From contig JAKQKX010000020.1 in the NCBI GenBank assembly GCA_029560465.1, positions 1 to 51,433 on the forward strand: a stretch of 51,433 bases of DNA. Direction: 5' to 3'. The translations under genes were made by a program, and so were the position numbers. This stretch comes from Candidatus Omnitrophota bacterium. GTDB taxonomy: Bacteria; Omnitrophota; Gorgyraeia; Zapsychrales; JANLHA01. Shown here piece after piece: positions 41,538 to 50,727 of the stretch. The first letter of the stretch is position 1, and each line of letters begins with the position of its first letter. The notes beneath the pieces are model-generated. The model did not search any database and had not been told where the DNA came from. It was given only the letters and a program-made list of their open reading frames with translations.

Positions 41538-43950
41538 GGCCCGTTTTCCCCATAACGGTAAAAATAGATGTTAAAAAAACAATTGAAATAATCATCCCCC
41601 ATTTAAAAACTAATGGACGGAACACAAAACAGACCTTATGATCCCCGGCCGGCACGTTCACGGCCCACATGCACGCGTTGGCTTTTAACAGCTTTTCCCT
41701 CTGCCCATCCACATAACAACTCCACCCCGGATACCAGGTATTGCTGACCACGAGGTACCCGGCCTTCGGGGTTCTGACGCGATAAATGATTTCTTCCGGG
41801 GCGTAACGCTCCGGCACGACTGCCGGCGCCCCGGGGATATCCCGGCGTTCTTCAAAGGGGGCCGGCCCCCCGGGATCCCGGCTGAAAAAAACTTTCTTCC
41901 CAAGATCAAAGCGGCCGTCATAAAACCCGCGCGTTAATTCTCCGTCCGGCACGACATCATAATCATATCTGAAAAAAGCCCTTGGGACAAAAAGATCATT
42001 CCGGTATATCTTGACCCCTTCGGTCCCTTCCCATGCCAAATGAAAATGCGTGTCACTTAAAGGCGTGTCCTCGTGCGTCAGCACATACTTCACGTTGCAC
42101 AATCCCGCCACCTTCGGGTCGGCCCCGCGCACCAGGCTGCGCACCGTCCTGGGCTCCACGCTTTCATACCCATTCATCGTTTCAATCCCGTACAGGGAAA
42201 GGATATTCGGGGAATAAACCGGTTTCTGGTCTTTATTAATGTTATAAATCAAAACCCGGTATAAATCTTGATCTTTTTTCAGAAAATGCACGGACGCCGT
42301 GGGCGGATACAAAGGATATTCCGACGGATCAGTCATCGGCAGCCAGTCCCGCGCGAAAAATCCGAGCTGCAAAACATTCAGGATAAAAATAGCCGCGATC
42401 AAGGCCGGACTCCACGCCCGGTTTCGTCCATAGGCCCAAAGCAGAACCAATCCACAGGCCATCGTGAGAATGGGAAGCAACATCTGCGGCGACGAAAAAC
42501 GGAAATGTTCCAGAAGCTTCCCCACCCGTCCCAGGTACCACAGCCGGTTCCCGGCCAGTAAATTCGCCATATGCATATGATTCTTCACATAACCCATGGC
42601 CAGTTCATACATCTGGCCGTAACGCGTCAGAAGCAAGCCGTTGACAATCCCCAGCGCCATCATGATACCCAGGAAAACGATAAAGAACTTCTTAAGGAAC
42701 GGACGGATCTCATCCCGGTCTTTTTGGCGCAGATAAAAAGACAAGCCAAAAGCGGACAGCACGCTCATCGCGAAAATATAAATGATAAAAAACCGGTGGT
42801 AAACATACTTTAATAGCGGGGTCAACAGCGGGATGGCGATTCCCAAAAGCGCGACCCCCCAATAAATCAGGATTCTTCTTTCCTCCCGGGCACCCTTGAC
42901 GCTGAACACCCCGAAGACAAGCGGCAGGAACCCGATAAACCCGGTATAAAACATCATCGTTGAAGACGCCAGTTTGGTCAGGTCAAACGCCCGGACGTTT
43001 CCGGCCAGCTGGGGGAAAACGAAAGAAATCAGCCCGACGACACCCCAGAGCCTTTGAATCAAAGGGACCGGCCCCTGCCCGACCTGCGCCCATTGCCCGT
43101 TTCTTAAAGCATCATAATAAAAAAGCTCCAGGGTCGGCAAAAGCATCACGGCGGCGGTTCCCGCGGCAAGGACGTGTATCAGCACAAAAGGTTTAAGGAC
43201 TTTCCAAGCCGGCCGCCGGGGTTTCTCCGCCACGCGCCACCACAGGGCCGTATAGACAAAAGTCAGAAACACTAAAAAACTCATCGTCTGGACGGAAGAG
43301 GCCAGCATGGCGATCCCAAGGAATAACCCGCAGGCGGCGATGTCCCTGCCCCCCCCTTGCTTTAAACTCCGGTCCAGGAAAAGGATCACCAGGGGCATCC
43401 AGCAGAACGGGCCAAGGACCCAAGGGAAAAAGGCTGTGGTGATAAACATGCTGTTGAGCATATAGGACACGCCTCCCAGGAACGCCGCTTCCCAGAGAAG
43501 GCCGTAATACCGCAGCAGCGCGTACATGGCCAAACCGGCAATCAGAAAAAGCAAAAAAATCTGGAAGAAATACGCCCGCTCAACAGGAAGTCCCATCAGA
43601 TAAATAACATTTGTCACGTCAAAATTCCCGGCCATCGTCAGCGCATATTGCGGAAACCCTCCCAGGATAAGCGGATTCCAGTAAGCGCCACGGCCCGACT
43701 GCCAGGCGGTTTGCATCAGCTTCTTATACGGGAAATACTGCACCACCACATCATGAAGGAAATGATTGTACACCCGGGCAGGCCGCGCCTGAGCGTACGG
43801 AAGGATCATGGTATTCAGCAAATCTCCGGGGAAAAGGACTTTCTCCTCCTTAAGGACAGGGAAAAACACGAGCGCCAGCGTAAAAGACAAACACAATAAA
43901 GCGCCCAACGCGGCTTGAAAATTCTTATTCCGAACCAAACTCAATTTCAT
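41530..43950 (-). CDS. YfhO-family large membrane protein
   Basis: 806 residues, about 12 membrane segments across the first 560 residues, then a periplasmic domain and a last helix near 785-800. The early loop LFPGDLLNTMILPYAQ, then QYFPYKKLMQTAWQSGRGAYWNPLILGGFP, matches the YfhO family, in which the first loop carries conserved Asp/Pro and WNP motifs resembling GT-C enzymes. The C-terminal PKAGYLVVSNTWYPGWSCYVDG is diagnostic. In Gram-positive relatives YfhO glycosylates teichoic acid; here a periplasmic sugar transfer onto the glycan is a reasonable guess. Confidence 0.9.
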   Translation of the reverse strand: MKLSLVRNKNFQAALGALLCLSFTLALVFFPVLKEEKVLFPGDLLNTMILPYAQARPARVYNHFLHDVVVQYFPYKKLMQTAWQSGRGAYWNPLILGGFPQYALTMAGNFDVTNVIYLMGLPVERAYFFQIFLLFLIAGLAMYALLRYYGLLWEAAFLGGVSYMLNSMFITTAFFPWVLGPFCWMPLVILFLDRSLKQGGGRDIAACGLFLGIAMLASSVQTMSFLVFLTFVYTALWWRVAEKPRRPAWKVLKPFVLIHVLAAGTAAVMLLPTLELFYYDALRNGQWAQVGQGPVPLIQRLWGVVGLISFVFPQLAGNVRAFDLTKLASSTMMFYTGFIGFLPLVFGVFSVKGAREERRILIYWGVALLGIAIPLLTPLLKYVYHRFFIIYIFAMSVLSAFGLSFYLRQKDRDEIRPFLKKFFIVFLGIMMALGIVNGLLLTRYGQMYELAMGYVKNHMHMANLLAGNRLWYLGRVGKLLEHFRFSSPQMLLPILTMACGLVLLWAYGRNRAWSPALIAAIFILNVLQLGFFARDWLPMTDPSEYPLYPPTASVHFLKKDQDLYRVLIYNINKDQKPVYSPNILSLYGIETMNGYESVEPRTVRSLVRGADPKVAGLCNVKYVLTHEDTPLSDTHFHLAWEGTEGVKIYRNDLFVPRAFFRYDYDVVPDGELTRGFYDGRFDLGKKVFFSRDPGGPAPFEERRDIPGAPAVVPERYAPEEIIYRVRTPKAGYLVVSNTWYPGWSCYVDGQREKLLKANACMWAVNVPAGDHKVCFVFRPLVFKWGMIISIVFLTSIFTVMGKTGHA

Positions 43951-44005
43951 AAATAGATGTCATCCCTCTTTTAATCCGTTCAATGACAGGGGATTCAATT
44001 CCAAA

Positions 44006-45571
44006 TCAACACCGGGCCGAAGACACATCTTTGCCGTAAGCCCAGGTCAGACCCAAGAGGCTCCAGAAGGGGATGGCGAAGAAAGGAAGTTCCAGCGTAA
44101 CGAGAAAATTCGCGACAACAAGCCAGTACACCAAAACAGCAATCAAGAAGAAACCGGTCACATCATCGGACCGGACGAACCCCCGCGTCAGGCGGATCAC
44201 CATCCACAGTAAAAGGGCGATCATCCCCAGCCCCAGCCATCCCGCCCGGTAAAAAATATGCACATAAGAATTATGCGGCTCCATCCATCCGACGCTCTCC
44301 AATTCAAGTTTGTTCCAGCCAAGGATTTCAATACTGGCTGACCGAAAAGGTTTCCCGAAAGGCATGCCAACAACCGGGTGTGCGCTGGTCACATCTCTTA
44401 ACATATCCCGCCACACCAACAGCCGCCACAAAATATTATTAATCGGTTCGTTGGAAAACGGCTCCTTTTCAACACCCGAAGCTCCGCCCTCCTCCACATG
44501 GGCCGCAATTTCTGACGCGGAGGAAATGGGAATTGTCATGGCCTCGGAAGAAGAATCCGGGGCAGGGACGGATACCACGGAGCTCTTTTCCGGTTCAGGC
44601 GTGGTGATTTCGTGTTTAATCTTTCTCAACATGACCACGGTATCCGTTTCCAGAATAGGGCCGTCATCGTTCATAAAATCCACCGCGTGATCTTTAGCAT
44701 ACAATTGAACGGGGACATCCCGCATGACATAATCCGCTCGCCGTTCTTGGATACGCCGGTCCGCCTCCTTAAACTGCGCCACCAGCGACTCAACCCGGGC
44801 CACGCTGGCAACCTCTTCTGGCCGGCTGAACGTCTGGACAAAAAACACGGTCACGGCTAAGAAAACCCCCCCGCTGATAATAATCCTTAACGGCCGAATT
44901 TTAACCATGTTTTGAATCAGCTTTAAAATTAAAAATGTCCCCAAGCCAACAACACAGGCTAAAATATTGGCCCGGGAGCTATTAAAAATCGTCAGATACG
45001 GGGAAAAAAGCAACAGGAATGCCACGAGAGACCACCGGATCTTCCTGGCCCGGATACGGGACATCAGGGCCAGGCTTAAAAAGATATAACTGAACATAAA
45101 ATACGTGTAGCAGTGGAAAGGACGGATCACCAAAGAAGTCAACAGATAAAACAGCAGGATAGCGTTCATTCTGGGATTAAAAAATTTTTTATTATAAAAC
45201 GAAGCGGCGAGCCAGGCGAAAAACGCGTAATAAAACAAAGCGGCGTTCCGCAAAGCCAACGAGCCATGTTCCAGATATCCGGTGAAGGCCTTTAAAAATA
45301 TAAACATCCCAAAAATGGCAACACCCATCAAGCGCCGGGAAACGGGCGGCCTGAAAAACCGGAATCCCTGAATGATTTCTTTGCCAATCCAGAGGAGAAA
45401 ACAGACGGTGAGTAAAATTTCGCCGATAAAAACCGGGAACGGGAAAAAAGGCAGTTGGAGGTGAACCTGGGCGAAGGACCGGTTAAACAAGGAATAACCG
45501 GCCGCAAAGAAGCAAAGCAAGCTGAGCGCGATATAATCCAGGATGTCCGAAAAAGAACCCTGATTATTCAT
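44006..45571 (-). CDS. O-antigen ligase/polymerase-family membrane protein, copy C
   Basis: 521 residues with about 11 hydrophobic segments and a Wzy_C-type end: WMEPHNSYVHIFYRAGWLGLGM. Unlike copies A and B it has a long, mostly polar periplasmic region of about 130 residues (about 245-390), rich in Glu/Ser/Val (EEVASVARVESLVAQ, then EKSSVVSVPAPDSSSEAMT). Sequence around the HN motif differs from copies A and B, so it is probably a separate lineage. It may be the polymerase while A/B act as ligases, or the reverse. No clear ribosome site was seen before the ATG. Confidence 0.85.
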   Translation of the reverse strand: MNNQGSFSDILDYIALSLLCFFAAGYSLFNRSFAQVHLQLPFFPFPVFIGEILLTVCFLLWIGKEIIQGFRFFRPPVSRRLMGVAIFGMFIFLKAFTGYLEHGSLALRNAALFYYAFFAWLAASFYNKKFFNPRMNAILLFYLLTSLVIRPFHCYTYFMFSYIFLSLALMSRIRARKIRWSLVAFLLLFSPYLTIFNSSRANILACVVGLGTFLILKLIQNMVKIRPLRIIISGGVFLAVTVFFVQTFSRPEEVASVARVESLVAQFKEADRRIQERRADYVMRDVPVQLYAKDHAVDFMNDDGPILETDTVVMLRKIKHEITTPEPEKSSVVSVPAPDSSSEAMTIPISSASEIAAHVEEGGASGVEKEPFSNEPINNILWRLLVWRDMLRDVTSAHPVVGMPFGKPFRSASIEILGWNKLELESVGWMEPHNSYVHIFYRAGWLGLGMIALLLWMVIRLTRGFVRSDDVTGFFLIAVLVYWLVVANFLVTLELPFFAIPFWSLLGLTWAYGKDVSSARC

Positions 45572-45606
45572 TCAGATATCCATCCGGAGCCAATCCAGGA
45601 GCGGCC

Positions 45607-46293
45607 TCACTTCATCCGCAGCTTGACCATCAGCCCCATAATTTTAAACCCGTCTTTTAACGCACTTAATTTGGACCGGCTTCCTTCCGGACGCTTGCGA
45701 TAAATGACCGGTGGCTCTTCAACACGAAGTTTGTTCTTCACGGCTTTAGCCGTTATTTCGGTTTCTATCTCAAAACCTTTACTGGCAAATTTCATTTTTC
45801 TTGCCGCGTCAAAAGACAGGGCGCGGTACCCGGACAGGATATCGGAAAAATTTGTCCCGTATAGAAGGTTAAAAAAGGAACAAATCATTTTATTCCCCAA
45901 GACGCGGTGCTGATGCCAGACTTCGCTGTTGGCGGCATTCAGGCGGTTGCCTACCACCATGTCGGCCCGGCCTTTCAGAATCGGATCCAGGATCTTGCGG
46001 ATATCAGACGCACTGTAAGTCGCGTCGCCATCAACCGTGACATAAACATCCGCCTCAATCTTTTCAAACGCGATCTGCATCACGCTCCCTTTCCCCTGGG
46101 CGTGCTCGCGCATCACCATCGCGCCGGCGGCTTCGGCCACGTCACCGGTGCGGTCGGTCGAACAGTTATCAACAACAATCACCTCGGCCTCTGGCAGGGT
46201 GTTTTTAAAATCACGGACGACCTCTCCGATGGTCAATTCTTCGTTAAAACAGGGAACAATGACCGCTATGCGCGGCGAAGGTAAGCGCTTCAT
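45607..46293 (-). CDS. GT2 glycosyltransferase, dolichol/polyprenyl-phosphate sugar synthase type
   Basis: 228 residues from ATG 46293 (AAGGA eight bases upstream); a longer frame adds 23 residues lying within the upstream gene. N-terminal IAVIVPCFNEELTIGEVV, VIVVDNCSTDRTG and VYVTVDGDATYSASDI give the GT-A fold and DxD-like DGD. The phrase GNRLNAANSEVWHQHRVLGNKMI and SDILSGYRALSFDAARKM match the DPM1/polyprenyl phosphate group. No C-terminal membrane anchors, so it is cytosolic or peripheral. It could supply lipid-linked sugar for the YfhO or GT-C-like enzymes. It overlaps the previous gene by 50 nt. Confidence 0.9.
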   Translation of the reverse strand: MKRLPSPRIAVIVPCFNEELTIGEVVRDFKNTLPEAEVIVVDNCSTDRTGDVAEAAGAMVMREHAQGKGSVMQIAFEKIEADVYVTVDGDATYSASDIRKILDPILKGRADMVVGNRLNAANSEVWHQHRVLGNKMICSFFNLLYGTNFSDILSGYRALSFDAARKMKFASKGFEIETEITAKAVKNKLRVEEPPVIYRKRPEGSRSKLSALKDGFKIMGLMVKLRMK

Positions 46294-47005
46294 CCATTTT
46301 ATCCTTTCCTGACTCTTGGCAAGCAGCGGCCAGACAGTAGAGTTCCCCGAATTTCCTTTCACACGACAGGATGTCCAGGCCCACCGCTTTCAATTCCGCG
46401 GCGAGGATCGCCTCCGTATATTCAATCTCATGGGTCGGATCCAACCTCCACTCAAAGCCGGCTTCTTTTTTATACAGGGTGATCCAGTCCCGGTCAATCA
46501 CCGGAACCCGGATCAGGAGCCGTGTTGTTCTTCGCAAAAGGGCTTGAAGAAAGGCCTGGCGGTCAACGATATGCTCCAGGACATTCGACAATACAACCGC
46601 GTCAAACACCCTCTCTCCCAGACAACCCGGGGCCTCCCCCAGGATATATTCAATGTTGCCCAAAACATACCGCGCTCTAGCTTCCTGAATGTTGACCGGA
46701 TTCTTATCAACAGCGACAACCTGATGACAAGAACAAGCCAAATCATAGGTCAGGGCCCCGTTCCCGCACCCGACATCCAGGACAATCCACTCTTTCTTGA
46801 CGTGGTCAACAAACCACTTGTGATAATTGATCAGCCGGTGCTTGGGATGAAGGCCCCCCGGCTCCAGGCAGCAGGAAAACCGCCCGGCATACCGGTAAGC
46901 GAGATTGTGCAGCTGTAGGGACCGGCGCACAATAAACCGGGCAAAAGGCTTGCGGCAAAAAACAGCCACCAGCATTTTCTTAAAAAAATTACTTAATGTT
47001 CGCAT
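46244..47005 (-). CDS. class I SAM-dependent methyltransferase
   Basis: 253 residues from ATG 47005, with AGGAGAAAGAG directly upstream; an earlier ATG (47035) lies deeper in the preceding gene. SAM-binding motif I is IVLDVGCGNGALTYDLA, followed by VVAVDKNPVNIQEA, FDAVVLSNVLEHIVD (Methyltransf_11/23 type) and LLIRVPVIDRDW. The N-terminal 60 residues are basic and amphipathic. Likely methylates a sugar or lipid in the polysaccharide pathway. It overlaps its upstream neighbour by 17 nt and its downstream neighbour by 50 nt. Confidence 0.88.
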   Translation of the reverse strand: MRTLSNFFKKMLVAVFCRKPFARFIVRRSLQLHNLAYRYAGRFSCCLEPGGLHPKHRLINYHKWFVDHVKKEWIVLDVGCGNGALTYDLACSCHQVVAVDKNPVNIQEARARYVLGNIEYILGEAPGCLGERVFDAVVLSNVLEHIVDRQAFLQALLRRTTRLLIRVPVIDRDWITLYKKEAGFEWRLDPTHEIEYTEAILAAELKAVGLDILSCERKFGELYCLAAACQESGKDKMDEALTFAAHSGHCSLF

Positions 47006-48107
47006 AAATCTCTTTCTCCTGCTGAATAATAGCATCCAGGCTGTGCGTGGTTTCGATATATTGTCGAGCCGCCTGCCCTAGCCGGCACCTCAATTCCTGG
47101 TTAGGCATCACCGCCCGCAAAGCCACAAGGATCGAGGCCTCATCCGTACGGCATAAATAGCCGGTCGCCCCGTGCTGAATAATATTATTAATCCCCTCAA
47201 TGTCGCTTCCGATCACCGCCAACCCGCAGGCCATGGCTTCCAGCAACGTCTTGGGCATCCCCTCACACAATGACGGCAGGATATAAACACCATACCGGTT
47301 ATAAATTTGCGGCAATGCGCTATTGGCCAGCTTCCCTAAGAGGTTGGCCTTTATATTATTTTCTTTAATATAACTTGTCAACTTCTCTTTTAACCGGCCG
47401 CCGCCCACCACATCCAGCATGTACGGCGTCTGCCGCACAGCGTCCAGCAGGGTGAAAAGATTCTTTTCCTTTTCCAGCCGTCCGACAAACAGGATCCGGT
47501 CCGCGGCCTTCGTTTGAGCCAGCGGCTTAAACCGGTCTGTTTCCACATAATTATATTGCACTTTGATCTTTTTTTCCGGAACTTTAAAATATTTTTTTAT
47601 GAACTGCTTGCCGATTTCGGTTGAAATCACAATGACATCAGCAATCCAATAAGACAGCAGAGAATTAAAATAGGTGAACAGCTTAAAAGCCCAGGGCATC
47701 TTCATCATCAACGCGAACCGGAACTGCTCATAGCCGCAACGGATGATCAGCGGCTTCTTATATAAAAATTTTGCGATGCCCGGGACCCAGCTGCCCCACA
47801 TCTGATTGGTTTTATATATATCCGGAGCGGCGAAATCCTCTTTGAGGCGAAAGGGAATCGTAAAGCTGTGCAGGTACCGCATCAGCGAATGCCGGGGATT
47901 CCTAAGAAGCGCATACATGGGCACAATGCGGACCGGGCCGCATTGCTCCTGATAATCATAATCCGAATGATCCCCGTACGTGAAAAAAGTGACCTCGTGG
48001 CCTTCTTCGGCCAACCGCCGGTACAGCGCGACCTCCCGGTCGATCATGCCGTAATCATGCCACTTCTTCAAAGAGGTATTGAAGGTAAAAAAGACACCAA
48101 TCTTCAT
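46989..48107 (-). CDS. glycosyltransferase family 4
   Basis: 372 residues. The N-terminus has IGVFFTFNTSLKKWHDYGMI and EVTFFTYGDHSDY, the C-terminal half has ILFVGRLEKEKNLFTLLDAV, LDVVGGGRLKEKL, VYILPSLCEGMPKTLLEAMACG (intact E-x7-E) and AVIGSDIEGI. GT-B fold retaining enzyme, probably membrane-associated. It overlaps the upstream methyltransferase gene by four bases. Confidence 0.93.
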   Translation of the reverse strand: MKIGVFFTFNTSLKKWHDYGMIDREVALYRRLAEEGHEVTFFTYGDHSDYDYQEQCGPVRIVPMYALLRNPRHSLMRYLHSFTIPFRLKEDFAAPDIYKTNQMWGSWVPGIAKFLYKKPLIIRCGYEQFRFALMMKMPWAFKLFTYFNSLLSYWIADVIVISTEIGKQFIKKYFKVPEKKIKVQYNYVETDRFKPLAQTKAADRILFVGRLEKEKNLFTLLDAVRQTPYMLDVVGGGRLKEKLTSYIKENNIKANLLGKLANSALPQIYNRYGVYILPSLCEGMPKTLLEAMACGLAVIGSDIEGINNIIQHGATGYLCRTDEASILVALRAVMPNQELRCRLGQAARQYIETTHSLDAIIQQEKEIYANIK

Positions 48108-48973
48108 TGCGACTCCGCGGGATCCACGAAAGGCTTTTTAAACTCAATAAAAACTTGTGTAGCGAATAAGTGGACAAGGGGCCAGTAGTCCAATCCAGCA
48201 AACCCAAAACGGGAGCGCCACCCTTTCGGAAAATAGCGTTCCCCCCGGAATGAAAAAGAAAAAAAAGTCGTCATCTTTAAGCCGCTAGCCCGGGCTAAGC
48301 CCCTGGCTTCCGACAGGGTCAAAAAATGATGCGTCCCTAAATTATCCCGATTCATCCAATACTCTCTCTTAGAATGAGTCTTTATCAACTTCCTTAAAAT
48401 CTGCGAAATACGCCACACGCCGTGTTTTGGCTCAATCACCACGACGCGGCCACCCGGATTAAGCAAAACCGCGCATTTTTTGAAATACGCCTCCCTGTCC
48501 GGGATATGGTGAAGAGAAGAAACAAAAAGGATAAGGTCAAACGTCCCCTCAAAAGGATGTTCGAGGAGTGATCCGCAGACAACCGCGGCCTTCAAGTCCG
48601 GACGCCCCCCGAGCACATTCTCTTTTATATATTCGACGAACGGGCGGACGATGTCAATCCCTAAGTACCGTTTGAGCGCAGGCTGTTTGAGAATCAGGCG
48701 GGTGTAAAATCCATTGCCCGGCCCGATTTCCAGCACCGATGACGGAGTCCAACGTTTCAAGGATTCAAGCAGGATCGCCCCTTCTTTGGTCCGTTCCGGA
48801 TTCTCTACGCGAAGATGTTCGGCGTCGTAATCTTCCGGCCTCCTATAATGAACATTATTATGGATACAGCAGGACTGCAATACTATTTGCTTCTCTTCCT
48901 CACTCAGCATCCGCCACACAATATGATTGGGAAGCAAAAAATATAATACAATTCCAAAAACGTTATTGAGCAT
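48104..48973 (-). CDS. class I SAM-dependent methyltransferase with extended N-terminus
   Basis: 289 residues if begun at ATG 48973; a second in-frame ATG 21 codons later (48910) is equally possible because neither has a clear ribosome site. Motif I SVLEIGPGNGFYTRLIL, acidic LGIDIVRPFVEYI, FDLILFVSSLHHIPDREAYF and LLNPGGRVVVIEPKHG identify a Methyltransf_11/12 enzyme. C-terminal residues 190-270 (FLTLSEARGLARASGLKMTTF) resemble the substrate-binding cap of O-methyltransferases in cell-surface loci. Confidence 0.87.
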   Translation of the reverse strand: MLNNVFGIVLYFLLPNHIVWRMLSEEEKQIVLQSCCIHNNVHYRRPEDYDAEHLRVENPERTKEGAILLESLKRWTPSSVLEIGPGNGFYTRLILKQPALKRYLGIDIVRPFVEYIKENVLGGRPDLKAAVVCGSLLEHPFEGTFDLILFVSSLHHIPDREAYFKKCAVLLNPGGRVVVIEPKHGVWRISQILRKLIKTHSKREYWMNRDNLGTHHFLTLSEARGLARASGLKMTTFFSFSFRGERYFPKGWRSRFGFAGLDYWPLVHLFATQVFIEFKKPFVDPAESQ

Positions 48974-48988
48974 ATTATATATTATTGA

Positions 48989-49579
48989 TTAATTTATACA
49001 ACAGGAGGAAGGAATATCAGCGATTTTCCGGATAATGGCATCTGGGAATGCGTTGCCGAATTTATTATAATATATAAGCTCTCCCGGGAACAGGTTCATT
49101 ATATCACGGAGGCCGATGTTGCCTACCACCCCCACATGCGACGGAGCAATCTTTTCTCCGGGCGATCCCAAAATTAAATATCCCCCGTCCGCAAGAACCC
49201 GATACCATTCTTTTGCCGCACGGTAAGGATCTTGCGCATGATCTAAAGAATTTGAGTAAACAATTTGAAATATTCCTGTCCACTCAGGAGGAAGCTCATC
49301 GAAACTGGCTGTCAGGACATCGCGACGCTTTCCATCGGGATTAATCTCGACTCCAACGACGCTTCCCGGAACAATGTGTTCAATACAACTCATCCCAACT
49401 GTTTCAATAAGCCGAATCGGACCTTTTACAGGAGTATTCCTCTCGCAACGGGTAATTACTTTTTTCCAATGTTTAACGCACGCGACACTCACTTTACAAA
49501 AAGCGAATTTTTTCCGCGAATGCTGGATCTGTGTTTCCAAATACTGTTCACGGGTTTGTTTTTCGTCGAAAACACGCAT
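48989..49579 (-). CDS. methyltransferase-like protein with degenerate SAM motif
   Basis: 196 residues. The fold is suggested by VVGVEINPDGKRRDVL, FQIVYSNSLDHAQDPYRAA and WYRVLADGGYLILGSPG, as in Methyltransf_11 proteins. The motif I glycine loop (normally ExGxGxG) reads IETVGMSCIEHIVPG, so SAM binding may be altered or lost. It starts 16 nt after the upstream glycosyltransferase. The role is unclear. Confidence 0.75.
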   Translation of the reverse strand: MRVFDEKQTREQYLETQIQHSRKKFAFCKVSVACVKHWKKVITRCERNTPVKGPIRLIETVGMSCIEHIVPGSVVGVEINPDGKRRDVLTASFDELPPEWTGIFQIVYSNSLDHAQDPYRAAKEWYRVLADGGYLILGSPGEKIAPSHVGVVGNIGLRDIMNLFPGELIYYNKFGNAFPDAIIRKIADIPSSCCIN

Positions 49580-49595
49580 AAAAGCGTCCTTTCTG

Positions 49596-50564
49596 CTAAT
49601 CCGAATTTAAAACAGACTGAAGCACGGATTCATATTGCCGGCACATGGCTGAGGCGTTAAACGGGAATGTTTTCATCTTGGGTTGAAGGCGCGCGTACTG
49701 GTCCCGCATTTTGAACAAAGCGACCGGGAACGACCCGGCCGTGTATTCAATCCCCGCCTCCCGGCACGTTTCCACCACCCCGCCCCCTTCGTTGATATAT
49801 AACACAGGAAGCCCACAACAGGCCCCTTCCAGCTGGTGCATCCCGCAGGACTCCCAGCGTGCGGCCGTCAAATACACGTGATGTGACCGTAACTCCCGCG
49901 CCAGGTCAGCACCGGAAAGCGGGGGCACGGTCCGAGTATGACGGAACTCGGTTCCGGCCGGATATCTCCCGATATACGTAAACTGAAACCGGCTCTGCAT
50001 CCAGGAATCTTCCAGCAGTTTATCAAAATAATCGTAAACATCAATTCCTTTCATGGGATTATTCGACCAATGGTGCGTGACTATTTTCATCGGCCCGCTG
50101 TCTTGCCAAGGCCGATACCCATCATGATGGAATATCGACTCATCCGGGCCGTTATGCGCCACGTAGGCGGGAGTGCGGGGGTCCATTCCTCTCTGCCGGT
50201 AATACTGCTGCACCCACTCGCTGATAAACACTACCGCATCAGCGACTTTATTCGCTTCCAGGCGCAGGCGGTCAATGTGGCAGGTATTTTTCGCCCGGTC
50301 GGTTTCATTAACCCGGTGGATCACCTTGACACGCGGGTTGGACTTCTTATACTTCTTAATATCTTTGTGCGTGAACGTCCCGCTTTCAGGGCGGGGGTTG
50401 ATGAGGATAATCACATCCAGCCCGTCCTCCAGGTGGTGGACAACGCACGCGCCCTTCCCTTCAAAATATTTTTTAAATGAAATCAAAAACTGATTTCCCC
50501 CGCCCCAGGGGCCATCTTTAATTTCATTGCCTAAAGCGATTTTCAACTCTTTAAAAGTGTTCAT
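49596..50564 (-). CDS. glycosyltransferase family 4-like protein
   Basis: 322 residues, short for GT-B. The N-terminal part has LGNEIKDGPWGGGNQFLISF and HRVNETDRAKNT, followed by VFISEWVQQYYRQRG. The C-terminal domain has IVTHHWSNNPMKGIDVYDYF and WESCGMHQLEGACCGLPVLY (E-x7-E intact). It resembles GT4 proteins from uncultured bacterial surface loci. The start codon overlaps the stop of the 48-residue ORF (ATGA). Confidence 0.85.
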   Translation of the reverse strand: MNTFKELKIALGNEIKDGPWGGGNQFLISFKKYFEGKGACVVHHLEDGLDVIILINPRPESGTFTHKDIKKYKKSNPRVKVIHRVNETDRAKNTCHIDRLRLEANKVADAVVFISEWVQQYYRQRGMDPRTPAYVAHNGPDESIFHHDGYRPWQDSGPMKIVTHHWSNNPMKGIDVYDYFDKLLEDSWMQSRFQFTYIGRYPAGTEFRHTRTVPPLSGADLARELRSHHVYLTAARWESCGMHQLEGACCGLPVLYINEGGGVVETCREAGIEYTAGSFPVALFKMRDQYARLQPKMKTFPFNASAMCRQYESVLQSVLNSD

Positions 50565-50707
50565 AGCCCTCCAAAGAAATACCCGACAAACAGTCTTCTC
50601 TTATACGAGTTGACGTCTACACACCGACGGATCGCCTCATTAAGCAGTTGACGATGCAGGGAACAGCCATAAAATCCGCTGATCTTCTTTTTAAGGGCCT
50701 CAAACAT
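50561..50707 (-). CDS. small basic protein of 48 residues, unassigned
   Basis: An ATG at 50707 opens 48 codons, from MFEALKKKISGFYGCSLHR to LFVGYFFGGL, ending in a TGA that shares four bases with the next start (ATGA). It begins 20 nt after the upstream GT9 stop. The sequence is basic (Lys/Arg-rich) with a short hydrophobic end; the Shine-Dalgarno match is weak. The tight packing suggests a real coupled gene, but I recognise no family, and it could be only a leader for coupling. Confidence 0.5.
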   Translation of the reverse strand: MFEALKKKISGFYGCSLHRQLLNEAIRRCVDVNSYKRRLFVGYFFGGL

Positions 50708-50727
50708 GCAATCTCAGGATTCAGTTT

